A stretch of 64,000 bases of DNA from the NCBI GenBank assembly GCA_021325235.1, contig JAJPHN010000034.1, forward strand, positions 165,555 to 229,554, read 5' to 3'. Of the stretch, positions 36,493-44,877 are shown piece after piece. Each line of letters starts with the position of its first letter. Position 1 is the first letter of the stretch. The translations under genes and the position numbers were made by a program. This stretch comes from Terriglobia bacterium. Lineage in GTDB: Bacteria > Acidobacteriota > Terriglobia > Bryobacterales > Bryobacteraceae. The notes beneath the pieces were generated by a model that was not told the DNA's origin, ran no database searches, and was given only the letters and a program-made list of their open reading frames with translations.

Positions 36493-37362
36493 GTGTGGTG
36501 GAAAATTTCGCTGGGCATCGTGATCGCCCTGTTTGCGGTTCACCAGATGTTCCAGGATCTCTTCCACCCCACCCAGACCGGCGCGTTGAGCGAATGGGCC
36601 GGACGCAAAATCTATCGCCTCTTTCGCCGCTTTCCGCATCTGCTCGAAACGGCCGGCCCGCTCACCGTCTTCCTCGTCATCTTTCTCTGGGCCACGCTTC
36701 TGGTAACCGGCTTCGCTTTTATTTACTGGAGCGTCTTCCCCGCCGATTTCGAGCTGCGAGGGCCGCGCCAGCCCTCCACAAACGACGCCTTCTGGTGGTG
36801 CTTCTACTACTCGCTGCAGATGCTCACCACCCTCGGTATCGGCGATATCACTCCGCTCCCCGATTGGCTGCGCATCCTTTCCGCGTTCAATACCCTGATC
36901 GGCTTCTCCCTCGTCACCGCCAGTCTCACCTGGATCGTTTTGCTGTTTCCTGCGCTTACCCGCCTGCGCGCGCTCGCCCGCAGAAGCATCACTCTGGCCG
37001 ACGCTCAATCCGATACCGGCGTCCCGGTCTTCTCGCCCGGCATGCACACCGTACTCATGGAGCTCGCCGAAGCCGTACTCTACGCGCGCGTCGACCTGGT
37101 GCATTTCCCCGTGCTCTTCTATTTCTATTCCGGAGATCCGCGCGCTTCGCTCTCGCAGGCCCTGCTCACGCTGCTCGAATTCGCCGATCGCGGCCAGCAA
37201 TCCTCCTACCCGGAGTTGATACGCCTCGCCGCCGCTTCGCTCCGGACCGCCCTCCAGCAAATTGCCGAAGTCATCAGCGACAAACTGGATTATCGTGACC
37301 ACAGCTGCCAGGAAGTCTTTGCCCATTACGCCGCGGTTCATGAACCCCGCCCGCGCCGCTAA
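36493..37362 (+). CDS. Potassium-channel-like (Ion_trans_2) membrane protein
   Basis: The 289-residue protein has helices at ~5-23, 56-80 and 128-152 around a pore loop with the selectivity filter TTLGIGDITP (T113-D118, the TxGxGD class, with Ile in place of the Tyr/Phe of many K channels). After the pore a cytoplasmic domain of ~135 residues follows, with Leu-rich helical segments and no RCK Rossmann motif. The start is GTG at 36493; no Shine-Dalgarno is seen. It precedes the sensor operon by about 110 bases on the same strand. Confidence 0.85.
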   Translation: MWWKISLGIVIALFAVHQMFQDLFHPTQTGALSEWAGRKIYRLFRRFPHLLETAGPLTVFLVIFLWATLLVTGFAFIYWSVFPADFELRGPRQPSTNDAFWWCFYYSLQMLTTLGIGDITPLPDWLRILSAFNTLIGFSLVTASLTWIVLLFPALTRLRALARRSITLADAQSDTGVPVFSPGMHTVLMELAEAVLYARVDLVHFPVLFYFYSGDPRASLSQALLTLLEFADRGQQSSYPELIRLAAASLRTALQQIAEVISDKLDYRDHSCQEVFAHYAAVHEPRPRR

Positions 37363-37471
37363 AGACGCACTGCGCTGAATGCGAACGCACCTGACCGCAA
37401 AGCGAACGCCGCCGCCGCGCGTGCCTGCCTCGAACCGGACGCTTCCCTTCGCGCACCGGCGTGCTTCTACA

Positions 37472-38056
37472 ATGTCGTCCAGTAGCTCACTTGTGAAAGG
37501 CCTCGTCATCTTGCTTTCGGCCGTGTCGCTTCTCTTCGCTCAACCGCCGCCGGGACCTCCGCCGCATCCGGTCAGCCTCAGCGAACTGCGCCGCCGACTC
37601 GAAGCAGCCCGCCCGGTGGACCTCTCCGCCAGCCGCGCGCTCGAATACTCACGCCATTACCTCGCGCTGGCCGAGCAGGCCCATAACGGCGGGCGCCTTC
37701 CCGAATCGGATCGCTACGCCGCCGCCGCGAATGCGCTCTTTCACGTCGCCGATCATCAGCAGCATCTGCATAACGGCCCTGGCCCTCGACAGCCGCGCCC
37801 GGCGGAGCTTCAGGACCATCTGCGCCGCGTCTACTTCCGCACCCAACAGGCCAACTTCTTCGTCCGCGCCGCTCGCGACCGGTCTGCCGCTCCGCTCGCT
37901 CCATGGGCCCGAGAGTTTTATCAGCTCGCTCTGCGCGCCTACGACCGCCATGATTACTTCGCCGCTGACGAGAATGCCAAGTGCGCCGAGGAGATCGTCA
38001 ACGCGCTCGAAAACATCGCTCAGGCCGCAAACCTTCCGCCGCTCCCTCCCGCATGA
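37472..38056 (+). CDS. Secreted helical protein of unknown function
   Basis: The 194-residue protein has a signal peptide (SSSSSLVKGLVILLSAVSLLFAQ) and Pro-rich start (PPPGPPPHPVSL). The rest is predicted to be mostly helical, with His/Arg/Gln-rich amphipathic segments (LEYSRHYLALAEQAHNGG, FHVADHQQHLHNGPGP, VYFRTQQANFFVRAARDR). It looks like a small four-helix periplasmic protein. Family unknown. Its stop overlaps the histidine kinase start (ATGA), so it may act in the same signalling pathway, for example as a ligand carrier for the kinase sensor domain. Confidence 0.65.
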   Translation: MSSSSSLVKGLVILLSAVSLLFAQPPPGPPPHPVSLSELRRRLEAARPVDLSASRALEYSRHYLALAEQAHNGGRLPESDRYAAAANALFHVADHQQHLHNGPGPRQPRPAELQDHLRRVYFRTQQANFFVRAARDRSAAPLAPWAREFYQLALRAYDRHDYFAADENAKCAEEIVNALENIAQAANLPPLPPA

Positions 38057-39363
38057 AGCGCCTTCTGCAAAACCGCCTCGTCCTGCAGCTCGCGCTCACT
38101 CTGATCGCCGCCGCTTCGCTCGCCGGCATCAGCATCGTGGTCATCACAGATGCAATTCGTGGTGCCGAAAGCGTCGTCCTCAACGATACGAGCAAAACCT
38201 TATCCGCTGCGTTGCGCGAACTGCGACGCGAACAGCAGGAGCGTACTTCCTCCGATTCCGGCTGGCCCACGCTGCCCGCCGCCGCACGCGATCTTTCTTT
38301 GCGCGCACTTTCCTACACCGTGCTCAGCTCATTCCCTGGAGTCGAAGGCGGTTTCTACAACCGGCACGATCAGTTCCTCGGCTATTCCTACCCGACTCAC
38401 GATACCGGCTCGCTCAAAACCGACATCCCCAGTGCTGAACGCCCCGCCATTGCCGCACTCGCCCAGCGCACCGTGCAGCAGCAGCAACCGGTCCAGACCG
38501 TTCTGCGCGGCAAGATCGATCTGGTCGTTCTCTCAGCCGTACCCGGTGCGCTTCCGGGCTCTGCCATCTGGGTGATGAAACGGCTGCCCGGCCGCGCCCA
38601 GCACACCGATCGCGCCTTCCTGCCGCTCCTGGTTCTGATCGCCGCGGCCTTGTGCAGCATTCTGGGCGCGCTCGCCATCGGTCTCAAGCTCGAGGCGCAA
38701 CTCCGGCGCGAAGCCAGGCTTCGCTCTCTCGGCCGCCTCGCCGCCGGACTCGCGCACGAGATCCGAAATCCCCTGAACAGCATCCGACTCACCGTCCAGC
38801 TGCTCGAACATCGCCTCCGATCCGGCCGCCTCGCTCCCGACGATTTCGCCACCATCCGCGCTGAAGTCGATCGGCTCAGCACACTGCTCAACGACCTGCT
38901 GGACCTCCAGCGCACGCGCCAGCCGCAGCCCAAATCGCAGCCCGTCGCACCGGTCCTCGAGCACTGCCTCGCTTTGCTCGACCGCCAGGCTCAGCTCTCG
39001 GGCGTTCGCTTGTCGCTCGACATTCCGGATCGTTCCATCAGCGCCGCTTTCGATGCTCACCAGCTCACGCAGGCCCTCATGAATCTGCTGCTCAACGCCC
39101 TTGAAGCCTCGCCGCCCGGCAGCACCGTCACTCTATCCGTCCGCCGTCACAAATCGGACGTCACGCTCGAAGTCGAAGACCGCGGCCCCGGCCTCAACCA
39201 CGAACAGCAGGAGCATCTCTTCGAACCGTTCTACACGACCAAGCCCGCTGGCACAGGTCTCGGACTCGCCGTTTCGCGCGAATTGATTCGCTCGCAGGGC
39301 GGCGATCTCTCCTATCAACCCGGTTCTGCAGGCGCGCGCTTTATTCTGCAGCTGCCCACATAA
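38053..39363 (+). CDS. Sensor histidine kinase (NtrB/HPK4-like)
   Basis: The 436-residue protein has two membrane helices (~11-32 and ~187-211) enclosing a periplasmic sensor region of ~150 residues, then a HisKA domain with H235 (AAGLAHEIRNPLNS). The HATPase has an N-box (LMNLLLNALEA), G1 DRGPGL and G2 GTGLGLAVS. The periplasmic region (FYNRHDQFLGYSYPTHDTG) does not show an obvious PAS or Cache signature. The ATG at 38053 overlaps the previous stop by four bases, and the cognate NtrC-type regulator follows six bases after the stop. The kinase should phosphorylate D52 of that regulator. Confidence 0.93.
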   Translation: MKRLLQNRLVLQLALTLIAAASLAGISIVVITDAIRGAESVVLNDTSKTLSAALRELRREQQERTSSDSGWPTLPAAARDLSLRALSYTVLSSFPGVEGGFYNRHDQFLGYSYPTHDTGSLKTDIPSAERPAIAALAQRTVQQQQPVQTVLRGKIDLVVLSAVPGALPGSAIWVMKRLPGRAQHTDRAFLPLLVLIAAALCSILGALAIGLKLEAQLRREARLRSLGRLAAGLAHEIRNPLNSIRLTVQLLEHRLRSGRLAPDDFATIRAEVDRLSTLLNDLLDLQRTRQPQPKSQPVAPVLEHCLALLDRQAQLSGVRLSLDIPDRSISAAFDAHQLTQALMNLLLNALEASPPGSTVTLSVRRHKSDVTLEVEDRGPGLNHEQQEHLFEPFYTTKPAGTGLGLAVSRELIRSQGGDLSYQPGSAGARFILQLPT

Positions 39364-39369
39364 CCAGCT

Positions 39370-40737
39370 ATGCCCACCATCCTCATCGCCGAAGACGAAG
39401 CCGCCGCCCGCAACTCGCTCGCCTCCCTTCTCGAGGAATCCGGCTTCCGTACCCTGACTGCCGCCGACGGCGCCGATGCGCTCTCGCAGATTCTGCACAA
39501 AGAACCTGATGCCGTGCTGCTCGATGTGCGCATGCCCTCGCTCGACGGCCTCTCAGTTCTCAAACGCGCGCTCGAGGGCGGCTCACCCTCCACCTTTCTT
39601 GTCATGACCGCCTACGGCGACAGCGCCACCGCCATCGAAGCCATGAAACTCGGCGCTTTTGATTACTTATCGAAGCCGCTCGATTTCGACCACGTGCTCT
39701 CGCAACTCAAGCGCGCGCTGGCCCATCGCAAGATTGAACCGGCGAATAGCGACGCAACCAGCGAGCCGCCTCGCAAGCAGACCATGGTCGGCTACAGCCC
39801 CGCCATGCAGCGCGTCTACAAGCTGATCGGCCAGATCGCCGCCTCCGATGCAACCGTCCTCGTGCGCGGCGAAAGCGGCACGGGCAAGGAACTGGTCGTC
39901 AATGCCATTCACGAAAACAGCGCTCGCGCCGCTCGTCCGCTGGTCAAAGTCAACTGCGCCGCTATCCCGGATTCGCTGCTCGAATCGGAGTTGTTCGGCC
40001 ATGAAAAAGGTGCCTTCACCAACGCGCTTTTTCGCCGCACCGGGCGCTTCGAAGAAGCCAACGGCGGCACTTTGTTCCTCGACGAGATCGCCGAACTCGC
40101 CCCGGTGCTGCAAGCCAAGCTGCTGCGTGCCCTGCAGGAGCGCACGATCGAGCGCCTCGGTTCGAACACGCCCATCCGCGTTGATCTCCGAATCGTAACC
40201 GCCACCTCCAGGAATCTGGAGGAGCTCGTGGCGCGCGCTGTTTTCCGCGAAGATCTCTACTACCGCCTCAACGTCGTTTCCATCGCGCTGCCGCCTCTGC
40301 GCGAACGCAAGCAGGATATCCCCGCGCTCGTCCAGCATTTCCTCTCGCGCAGTAATCCTCCGGCTTCGATCACCCCGGCCGCGCTCGCGCTGTTGTGCGA
40401 CCACCACTGGCCCGGCAATGTTCGCGAACTCGAAAATACCATCGCGCGCGCTACCGTACTCGCTCGCGCGCACGTCATCGACACCCCCGAGATCCAGCTG
40501 CCAACAGGCAATTTCGCCCAGCAGACCGCTCTCGACTGGACCGCTCTGATCCCGCTGCAGGCCGGCTGGAAAGACAACACCGAGGCGCTTGAGCGCGCCC
40601 TCATCCGCCGCGCTCTCGAGACCGCTCACGGCAATAAGTCGAAAGCCGCTGAAATCCTCGGCATTCATCGCCGCCTGCTCTACGAGAAAATGCGCCAGTA
40701 TTCGCTCGAATCCGTCGATCCGGGCCAGACCCGGTGA
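39370..40737 (+). CDS. NtrC-family sigma-54 activator with GAFTNA loop
   Basis: The 455-residue response regulator has a receiver (~3-118; phospho-acceptor D52 in LLDVRMPS, K102), an AAA+ domain (~140-380; Walker A GESGTGKE at 167-174, Walker B LFLDEI with D238/E239) and a C-terminal Fis-type HTH (RALETAHGNKSKAAEILGIH). The loop that contacts sigma-54 reads GAFTNA (214-219) instead of the consensus GAFTGA, and this position is functionally sensitive. It is preceded by the kinase and its stop overlaps the start of the permease. Targets should carry sigma-54 (-24/-12) promoters, which I did not find in the window. Confidence 0.94.
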   Translation: MPTILIAEDEAAARNSLASLLEESGFRTLTAADGADALSQILHKEPDAVLLDVRMPSLDGLSVLKRALEGGSPSTFLVMTAYGDSATAIEAMKLGAFDYLSKPLDFDHVLSQLKRALAHRKIEPANSDATSEPPRKQTMVGYSPAMQRVYKLIGQIAASDATVLVRGESGTGKELVVNAIHENSARAARPLVKVNCAAIPDSLLESELFGHEKGAFTNALFRRTGRFEEANGGTLFLDEIAELAPVLQAKLLRALQERTIERLGSNTPIRVDLRIVTATSRNLEELVARAVFREDLYYRLNVVSIALPPLRERKQDIPALVQHFLSRSNPPASITPAALALLCDHHWPGNVRELENTIARATVLARAHVIDTPEIQLPTGNFAQQTALDWTALIPLQAGWKDNTEALERALIRRALETAHGNKSKAAEILGIHRRLLYEKMRQYSLESVDPGQTR

Positions 40738-41996
40738 CGGCTCTGCTGCTCGCCCAGCACGCGCACGCTCTGGCGACCTGGTCGCTCGCGCTCGCCTCCA
40801 TCGCGCTGGTGCTCATTCGTCCGCGCAACTGGCCCGAGGCGATCTGGGCCGTAGCCGGTGCAGCACTGCTCACCGTCTCGGGCCTCATCCCTCTCCACGA
40901 CGCCGCCCGCGCTGTCGCCAAAGGCACCGACGTCTATTTGTTCCTCACCGGTATGATGATCATCTCCGAGCTCGCACGGCGCGAAGGCGTCTTCGACTGG
41001 CTCGCCGCTCACGCCGTGCACGCCTCGCGCGGCTCCCGCTCCCGCCTGTTCCTGCTCATCTATGCAGTTGGCGCGCTCGTTACCGTCTTTCTCTCCAACG
41101 ACGCCACCGCCGTTGTGCTCACGCCCGCTGTGCTGGCCGCCGTCCGCGCCGCCGAAGCCGAACCACTGCCGTATTTGATGGTCTGCGCTTTTATCGCCAA
41201 TGCCGCGAGTTTCGTGCTGCCCATTTCGAACCCCGCCAACCTGGTCGTCTACGCCGGCCAGATGCCCCCGCTCGCAACCTGGCTCGCCCATTTCGCGCTG
41301 CCCTCGCTCGTCTCCATCGTTCTGACCTTTCTTGCGTTGCGCCTGCTCTCCCGGCACGATCTCGCCGGAGCAGTCCAGGCAACCCGCGCCATCCACCCGC
41401 TCGCGCCCGGCGGCAAACTCACGCTCTTCGGTATCGCGCTGCTCGCGGCCGTGCTGCTCACCGCCTCCGCACTCGGTATCGATCTCGGCGCGCCCGCCTG
41501 CGCCTGCGGTCTCTTCCTTCTGCTGCTGATCACGCTGCGCGACCGCACCACTCTGCCCGCCGTGGCAAGAGGCGTCTCCTGGAGCGTACTCCCGCTCGTC
41601 GCCGGACTCTTCGTTATCGTCGAGGCCCTCGATGCCAACGGCGCTCTGCGCTACGCCGTCTCTGCGCTCCACACGCTCCAGCACTGGCCCTCCCGCCACG
41701 CCGCGCTCACCGCCGGTTTCGCCATCGCATTCGTCTCGAATCTCATGAACAATCTCCCGAGCGGCCTCATCTCCGCTTCCGCCATTCAGTCCGCCCACAT
41801 CGCCGGCCGCATTCGCGATGCGATTCTGATCGGCGTTGACCTCGGCCCCAACCTGTCCGTCACCGGCTCGCTGGCAACCATCCTCTGGCTCATCGCCCTT
41901 CGCCGCGACGGTCTCGAAGTCAGCTTCTGGCGATTTCTCAAATGGGGTGCACTCGTCATGCCACCGGCGCTGCTGTGCGCACTGCTGGTGTTGTGA
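40734..41996 (+). CDS. SLC13/ArsB-type anion permease
   Basis: The 420-residue protein has about eleven membrane helices and the arsenite/anion permease pattern: FLTGMMIISELARREGVFDWLA, VTVFLSNDATAVVLTPAVLA with the SND-TA element, FIANAASFVLPISNPANLVVY, and a second-half FVSNLMNNLPSGL. It belongs to the IT superfamily (ArsB, CitMHS, DASS). Substrate could be arsenite, a dicarboxylate or another anion. No arsR, arsC or arsA lies near. The GTG start at 40734 overlaps the regulator stop by four bases (GTGA), placing it in the kinase-regulator operon and making it a likely output of that system. Confidence 0.88.
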   Translation: MTALLLAQHAHALATWSLALASIALVLIRPRNWPEAIWAVAGAALLTVSGLIPLHDAARAVAKGTDVYLFLTGMMIISELARREGVFDWLAAHAVHASRGSRSRLFLLIYAVGALVTVFLSNDATAVVLTPAVLAAVRAAEAEPLPYLMVCAFIANAASFVLPISNPANLVVYAGQMPPLATWLAHFALPSLVSIVLTFLALRLLSRHDLAGAVQATRAIHPLAPGGKLTLFGIALLAAVLLTASALGIDLGAPACACGLFLLLLITLRDRTTLPAVARGVSWSVLPLVAGLFVIVEALDANGALRYAVSALHTLQHWPSRHAALTAGFAIAFVSNLMNNLPSGLISASAIQSAHIAGRIRDAILIGVDLGPNLSVTGSLATILWLIALRRDGLEVSFWRFLKWGALVMPPALLCALLVL

Positions 41997-42000
41997 CAGC

Positions 42001-42015
42001 TTCTATAATGTGCGC
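42001..42015 (+). promoter_or_regulatory. -10 element giving a leaderless transcript
   Basis: TATAAT at 42004-42009 is a perfect -10 element. It ends six bases before the ATG at 42016, so transcription would begin at or within a base or two of the start codon. No clear -35 or Shine-Dalgarno is seen. Confidence 0.5.
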
Positions 42016-42246
42016 ATGCGCTCGCTCCCTACGCGCCGCCAGATCGCTGCGCTGCTTGCCGCCACACCCCTCGCCGCTCAGGTCACAACCACTCCGCCTG
42101 CCGGCTCGCCTGCGCCTGCCAAACCCTCCGCCACCCCTGAGCAGCGCCTCGCTAAAGCCTACGCCGATGTGCGCGACGTGAGTAACCGGCTCACCCGCAT
42201 CGAAGTGCCCTACGACCTCGAACCTGCCTTCACGTTCCGCGCCTGA
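42016..42246 (+). CDS. Small exported protein upstream of amidase
   Basis: The 76-residue protein begins MRSLPTRRQIAALLAATPLAAQ, a basic-then-hydrophobic export signal that looks Tat-like but has only one RR pair and a weak hydrophobic core. The remainder is Pro/Ala-rich (SPAPAKPSATPEQRLAKAYAD), then a short helix and IEVPYDLEPAFTFRA. A nearly leaderless -10 element precedes it, and it ends 18 bases before the amidase. The pairing suggests a helper or substrate for that enzyme, but this is inference. Family not recognised. Confidence 0.65.
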   Translation: MRSLPTRRQIAALLAATPLAAQVTTTPPAGSPAPAKPSATPEQRLAKAYADVRDVSNRLTRIEVPYDLEPAFTFRA

Positions 42247-42250
42247 GTTT

Positions 42251-42264
42251 ACTTATAAAGTTCG
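42251..42264 (+). promoter_or_regulatory. -10-like element just before the amidase start
   Basis: TATAAA at 42254-42259 ends five bases before the amidase ATG at 42265. No good -35 is seen. If used, it would give a leaderless transcript, as at the small gene just upstream. Confidence 0.35.
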
Positions 42265-43710
42265 ATGGCCAAACCCGACAACAAGCTCGACGAAGCCGCC
42301 GTCCCCTTCGCCACCATCGCTGAACTCAGCGCAGCCCTGCGCGAGCGCCGCATCTCCTCGCGCGAACTCACCAAAATTCTCGGCAAGCGCCTCGAAACCA
42401 TCGGCCCGCGCTACAACGCCCTCGCTTGTTCTCTTCTGAAAGAAGGCAAAAAGCTCGCCAAAGACGCCGACGACGAGCTCAAACGCGAACGCTTTCGTAG
42501 TCCCCTGCAGGGCATTCCGTACGCCGCCAAGGATCTCCTCGCCGTCGCCGATTACCCCACTACCTGGGGCGCCAAACCGTTCGCCGATCAGGTCTTCGAC
42601 TACAACGCCACCGTCGTCGATCGTCTCGCCGATCAGAAAGCAATTCTCATCGGCAAGCTCGCCATGATCGAGCTTGCGGGCGGCGGCGGATACAGTTCCG
42701 CCTCCGCTTCCTTGCAGGGCCCCGGCCTCAATCCCTGGAACACGCAATACTGGGCGGGCGGTTCTTCGAGCGGTTCCGGTATCGCCGTCGCCGCCGGCCT
42801 TGTCCCCTACGCGCTCGGCTCGGAAACCTCCGGCTCCATCCTCACACCCGCTTCCTACTGCGGCGTCACCGGACTGCGCCCCACCTACGGACTCGTCAGC
42901 CGCCACGGCGCCATGGCTCTCTCCTGGACACTCGACAAAATCGGCGTGCTCGCCCGCACCGCCGAGGATTGCGGCCAGGTTCTGCGTGTGATCGCCGGTA
43001 AAGATGATGCCGACCCGGCCTCAGCCCGCAAGAGCTTCTACTACGCGCCGCACTACTACCAGAACTTCAAAGACTGGAAAATCGGTTACGCCGAGATCGA
43101 CTTCGCCGAGTGGCCCGACGAGCCGCTGCGTCCTGTGCTGCAAAACGCACTTGCGGTCTGCAAATCGATCGGCGCGGAGATGAGAGAAAGCAAGCTGCCC
43201 GATTTCCCGTACGGCGCCATCATCGGAACCATCATCGATTCCGAGGCCGCTTCCGTCTTCGAACCGCTCATTCGCAGCGGCCGCGTCGATCAGCTCGCCG
43301 ATCAAAGCCAGATCGACGGACTCAAGGCCTCACTCACCTATTCCGCCGTCGATTACCTGAAGGCCATGCGCCTTCGCACCCAGATTCAAAGCGCCTTCCG
43401 GCAACTCTTCGGCGGTGTGGATCTGCTCCTCGCACCCACCCACTTCAGCCTGCCCGAACGCGCCGATCAGCCCTTCCCGGAAGACGAACCCAAGCGTCCC
43501 GATACCAAAGGCGTCGGCGCGGGACTCGTCCAGGCTTCGAACTTGTGCGGCTTGCCCGCCATCACCTTTCCCTGCGGTTTCGTCAACGGCTTGCCCGTCG
43601 CTCTGCAGCTCGTCGGCAGCCCGTTCTCAGAAAACCGTCTGCTCGCCTTCGCACAGGAGTTTCAGAACCGGACCGATTTCCATAAGCGCCGTCCTCCCGA
43701 ACCCGCTTAG
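42265..43710 (+). CDS. Amidase (amidase-signature family)
   Basis: The 481-residue cytosolic enzyme (no signal peptide) has the amidase Ser-cisSer-Lys triad: K89 in GIPYAAKDLL, a Ser in GGSSSGSG (S167-S169) and nucleophile S191 in GSETSGSILTPASYCG, followed by TGLRPTYGLVSRHG. The family hydrolyses amides, from GatA-type glutaminase activity to peptide or nitrile-derived amides. This member lacks the tRNA-amidation partners and is probably catabolic. The gene is 18 bases downstream of the small exported protein and converges with the ZIP gene with a 4-base overlap. Confidence 0.92.
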   Translation: MAKPDNKLDEAAVPFATIAELSAALRERRISSRELTKILGKRLETIGPRYNALACSLLKEGKKLAKDADDELKRERFRSPLQGIPYAAKDLLAVADYPTTWGAKPFADQVFDYNATVVDRLADQKAILIGKLAMIELAGGGGYSSASASLQGPGLNPWNTQYWAGGSSSGSGIAVAAGLVPYALGSETSGSILTPASYCGVTGLRPTYGLVSRHGAMALSWTLDKIGVLARTAEDCGQVLRVIAGKDDADPASARKSFYYAPHYYQNFKDWKIGYAEIDFAEWPDEPLRPVLQNALAVCKSIGAEMRESKLPDFPYGAIIGTIIDSEAASVFEPLIRSGRVDQLADQSQIDGLKASLTYSAVDYLKAMRLRTQIQSAFRQLFGGVDLLLAPTHFSLPERADQPFPEDEPKRPDTKGVGAGLVQASNLCGLPAITFPCGFVNGLPVALQLVGSPFSENRLLAFAQEFQNRTDFHKRRPPEPA

Positions 43711-44402
43711 ATCCTCCCGGCTCGCGCAAAAGTGGCAATTCCCACCAGCGCGAACGCGAGTGCTGCAATTCCCACCACACTCATCTGCCGCCGGTTTGGC
43801 GCCAGCGCGTGCATGCCGAAGAAAAGAAAACTGCCCGCCACAATTGCAATCACGCCGGCCGACCACCAGCTTCCAAACGCCGCCACTCCCGAGCGATTCG
43901 CCCACGGCTCAACCAGCGCGCCCAGCACCGTCAGCAATTCCACGCACGCCGCCGCCAATGCCGCTTTCCAATGCGACTCCACACCGCGCTTGGCCAGCCA
44001 CCCGATCGCGATTCCTTCCGGAATCTTGTGCAGACCCAGCCCGAGCGGCGCCGCGAATCCAGCCACCCGCAGATTCGCCACCGCCCGTACGCTCCAGCCG
44101 TCGATAAAACTATGCACCGCACTGGCCGCCAGCATCGGCGCCAGCGCCGCACCCGAAGAAGAATGCAGAAATAGGTAATCCAGGGCCGCCAGTACCGCAC
44201 ACACCCCGCCGGTCAGCGCGCACGCCGTCAACCAGCCTGAATCGCCCGCAATCTCCGGCACCAGCCAGAACACCGAAATACCGAGCAGCAGTCCCGCCGC
44301 CGCGCCTGCCGCCAGATTCGAGACCGTGCGCGATTGCCCCAGCCATAGCCCGACCGCCACACCCGCCAAACCGAGAATCGCCAGGAGCCAGGCAAGCGCC
44401 AT
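43707..44402 (-). CDS. ZIP-family metal transporter
   Basis: The 231-residue protein has about seven to eight membrane helices. The ZIP metal-binding helices are clear: AVHSFIDGWSVRA and LGLHKIPEGIAIGWLAKRG, the HxxPEG motif that lines the Zn/Fe/Mn pathway. It imports divalent metal. The ATG lies immediately after the TAG stop of the cupin gene (TAGATG), so both are in one operon, preceded by a GT-C-like gene. No metal regulator is seen nearby. Confidence 0.92.
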   Translation of the reverse strand: MALAWLLAILGLAGVAVGLWLGQSRTVSNLAAGAAAGLLLGISVFWLVPEIAGDSGWLTACALTGGVCAVLAALDYLFLHSSSGAALAPMLAASAVHSFIDGWSVRAVANLRVAGFAAPLGLGLHKIPEGIAIGWLAKRGVESHWKAALAAACVELLTVLGALVEPWANRSGVAAFGSWWSAGVIAIVAGSFLFFGMHALAPNRRQMSVVGIAALAFALVGIATFARAGRI

Positions 44403-44858
44403 CTACTGTCCGGATACCTTCACCACGAAATACACGATCGGTGTCCCTTTTTTGACGAGCATCTGGTGCGCCACGCCCGCCGGAATGTGAATCACATCGC
44501 CCGCACGCAATTCGTGTTTCGTGCCGCCTTCGATCGAGCGCCCGCGAATCTCGCCCGGCCCCGTGCTTCGCCCGCCGATAATCTTGCCGCCCGTCACGAT
44601 CTGGCAATCGCCGCTCTCCATCACGAACACATCGGCGTCATGCTCGTGCAGCTCCGATGAGCCCGTCTCCACGCGCTTGGCCAGCAGAAAGTAATGCCCC
44701 CGATAGCGCTCCAGATCCTTCACCGCCGAAACCGGACCTTTGGGCTGCAACGCCTCCCCCATCGACTTCAAATCGTCCGCGGTATAAATATCCACCTTCT
44801 GCGCTCCGCCAAGCGCCACGAATACGCTGCTTAACAGCGCGCATCGCAACCAGTTCAC
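44403..44858 (-). CDS. Secreted cupin-domain protein
   Basis: The 151-residue protein has a signal peptide (CALLSSVFVALGGA|QK) and one cupin barrel: motif 1 ELHEHDADVFVMESGD (two His and Glu metal ligands) and motif 2 HIPAGVAHQML (the last ligand His). The start is GTG at 44858 with GAGGAG about nine bases upstream. Periplasmic cupins can bind metal or act as small dioxygenases or sugar isomerases; the reaction is unknown. Its stop abuts the ZIP start, hinting that the cupin binds the metal that the permease imports. Confidence 0.85.
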   Translation of the reverse strand: MNWLRCALLSSVFVALGGAQKVDIYTADDLKSMGEALQPKGPVSAVKDLERYRGHYFLLAKRVETGSSELHEHDADVFVMESGDCQIVTGGKIIGGRSTGPGEIRGRSIEGGTKHELRAGDVIHIPAGVAHQMLVKKGTPIVYFVVKVSGQ

Positions 44859-44877
44859 CTGTTCTCTCCTCTTATTC

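Noticed and set aside
37468..37474. TACAAT just before the secreted helical protein start as a promoter
   Set aside because: The sequence overlaps the ATG, so transcription from it would begin inside the gene; it is probably a chance match.
36289..37509. Minus-strand frame of 406 codons opposite the ion-channel gene
   Set aside because: The opposite strand encodes a pore loop with the TxGxGD filter; the shadow product has no membrane helices.
40589..41839. Plus-strand frame of 416 codons overlapping the permease
   Set aside because: Arg/His/Pro-rich translation in another frame of the membrane permease; the permease frame has proper membrane helices and a coupled start.
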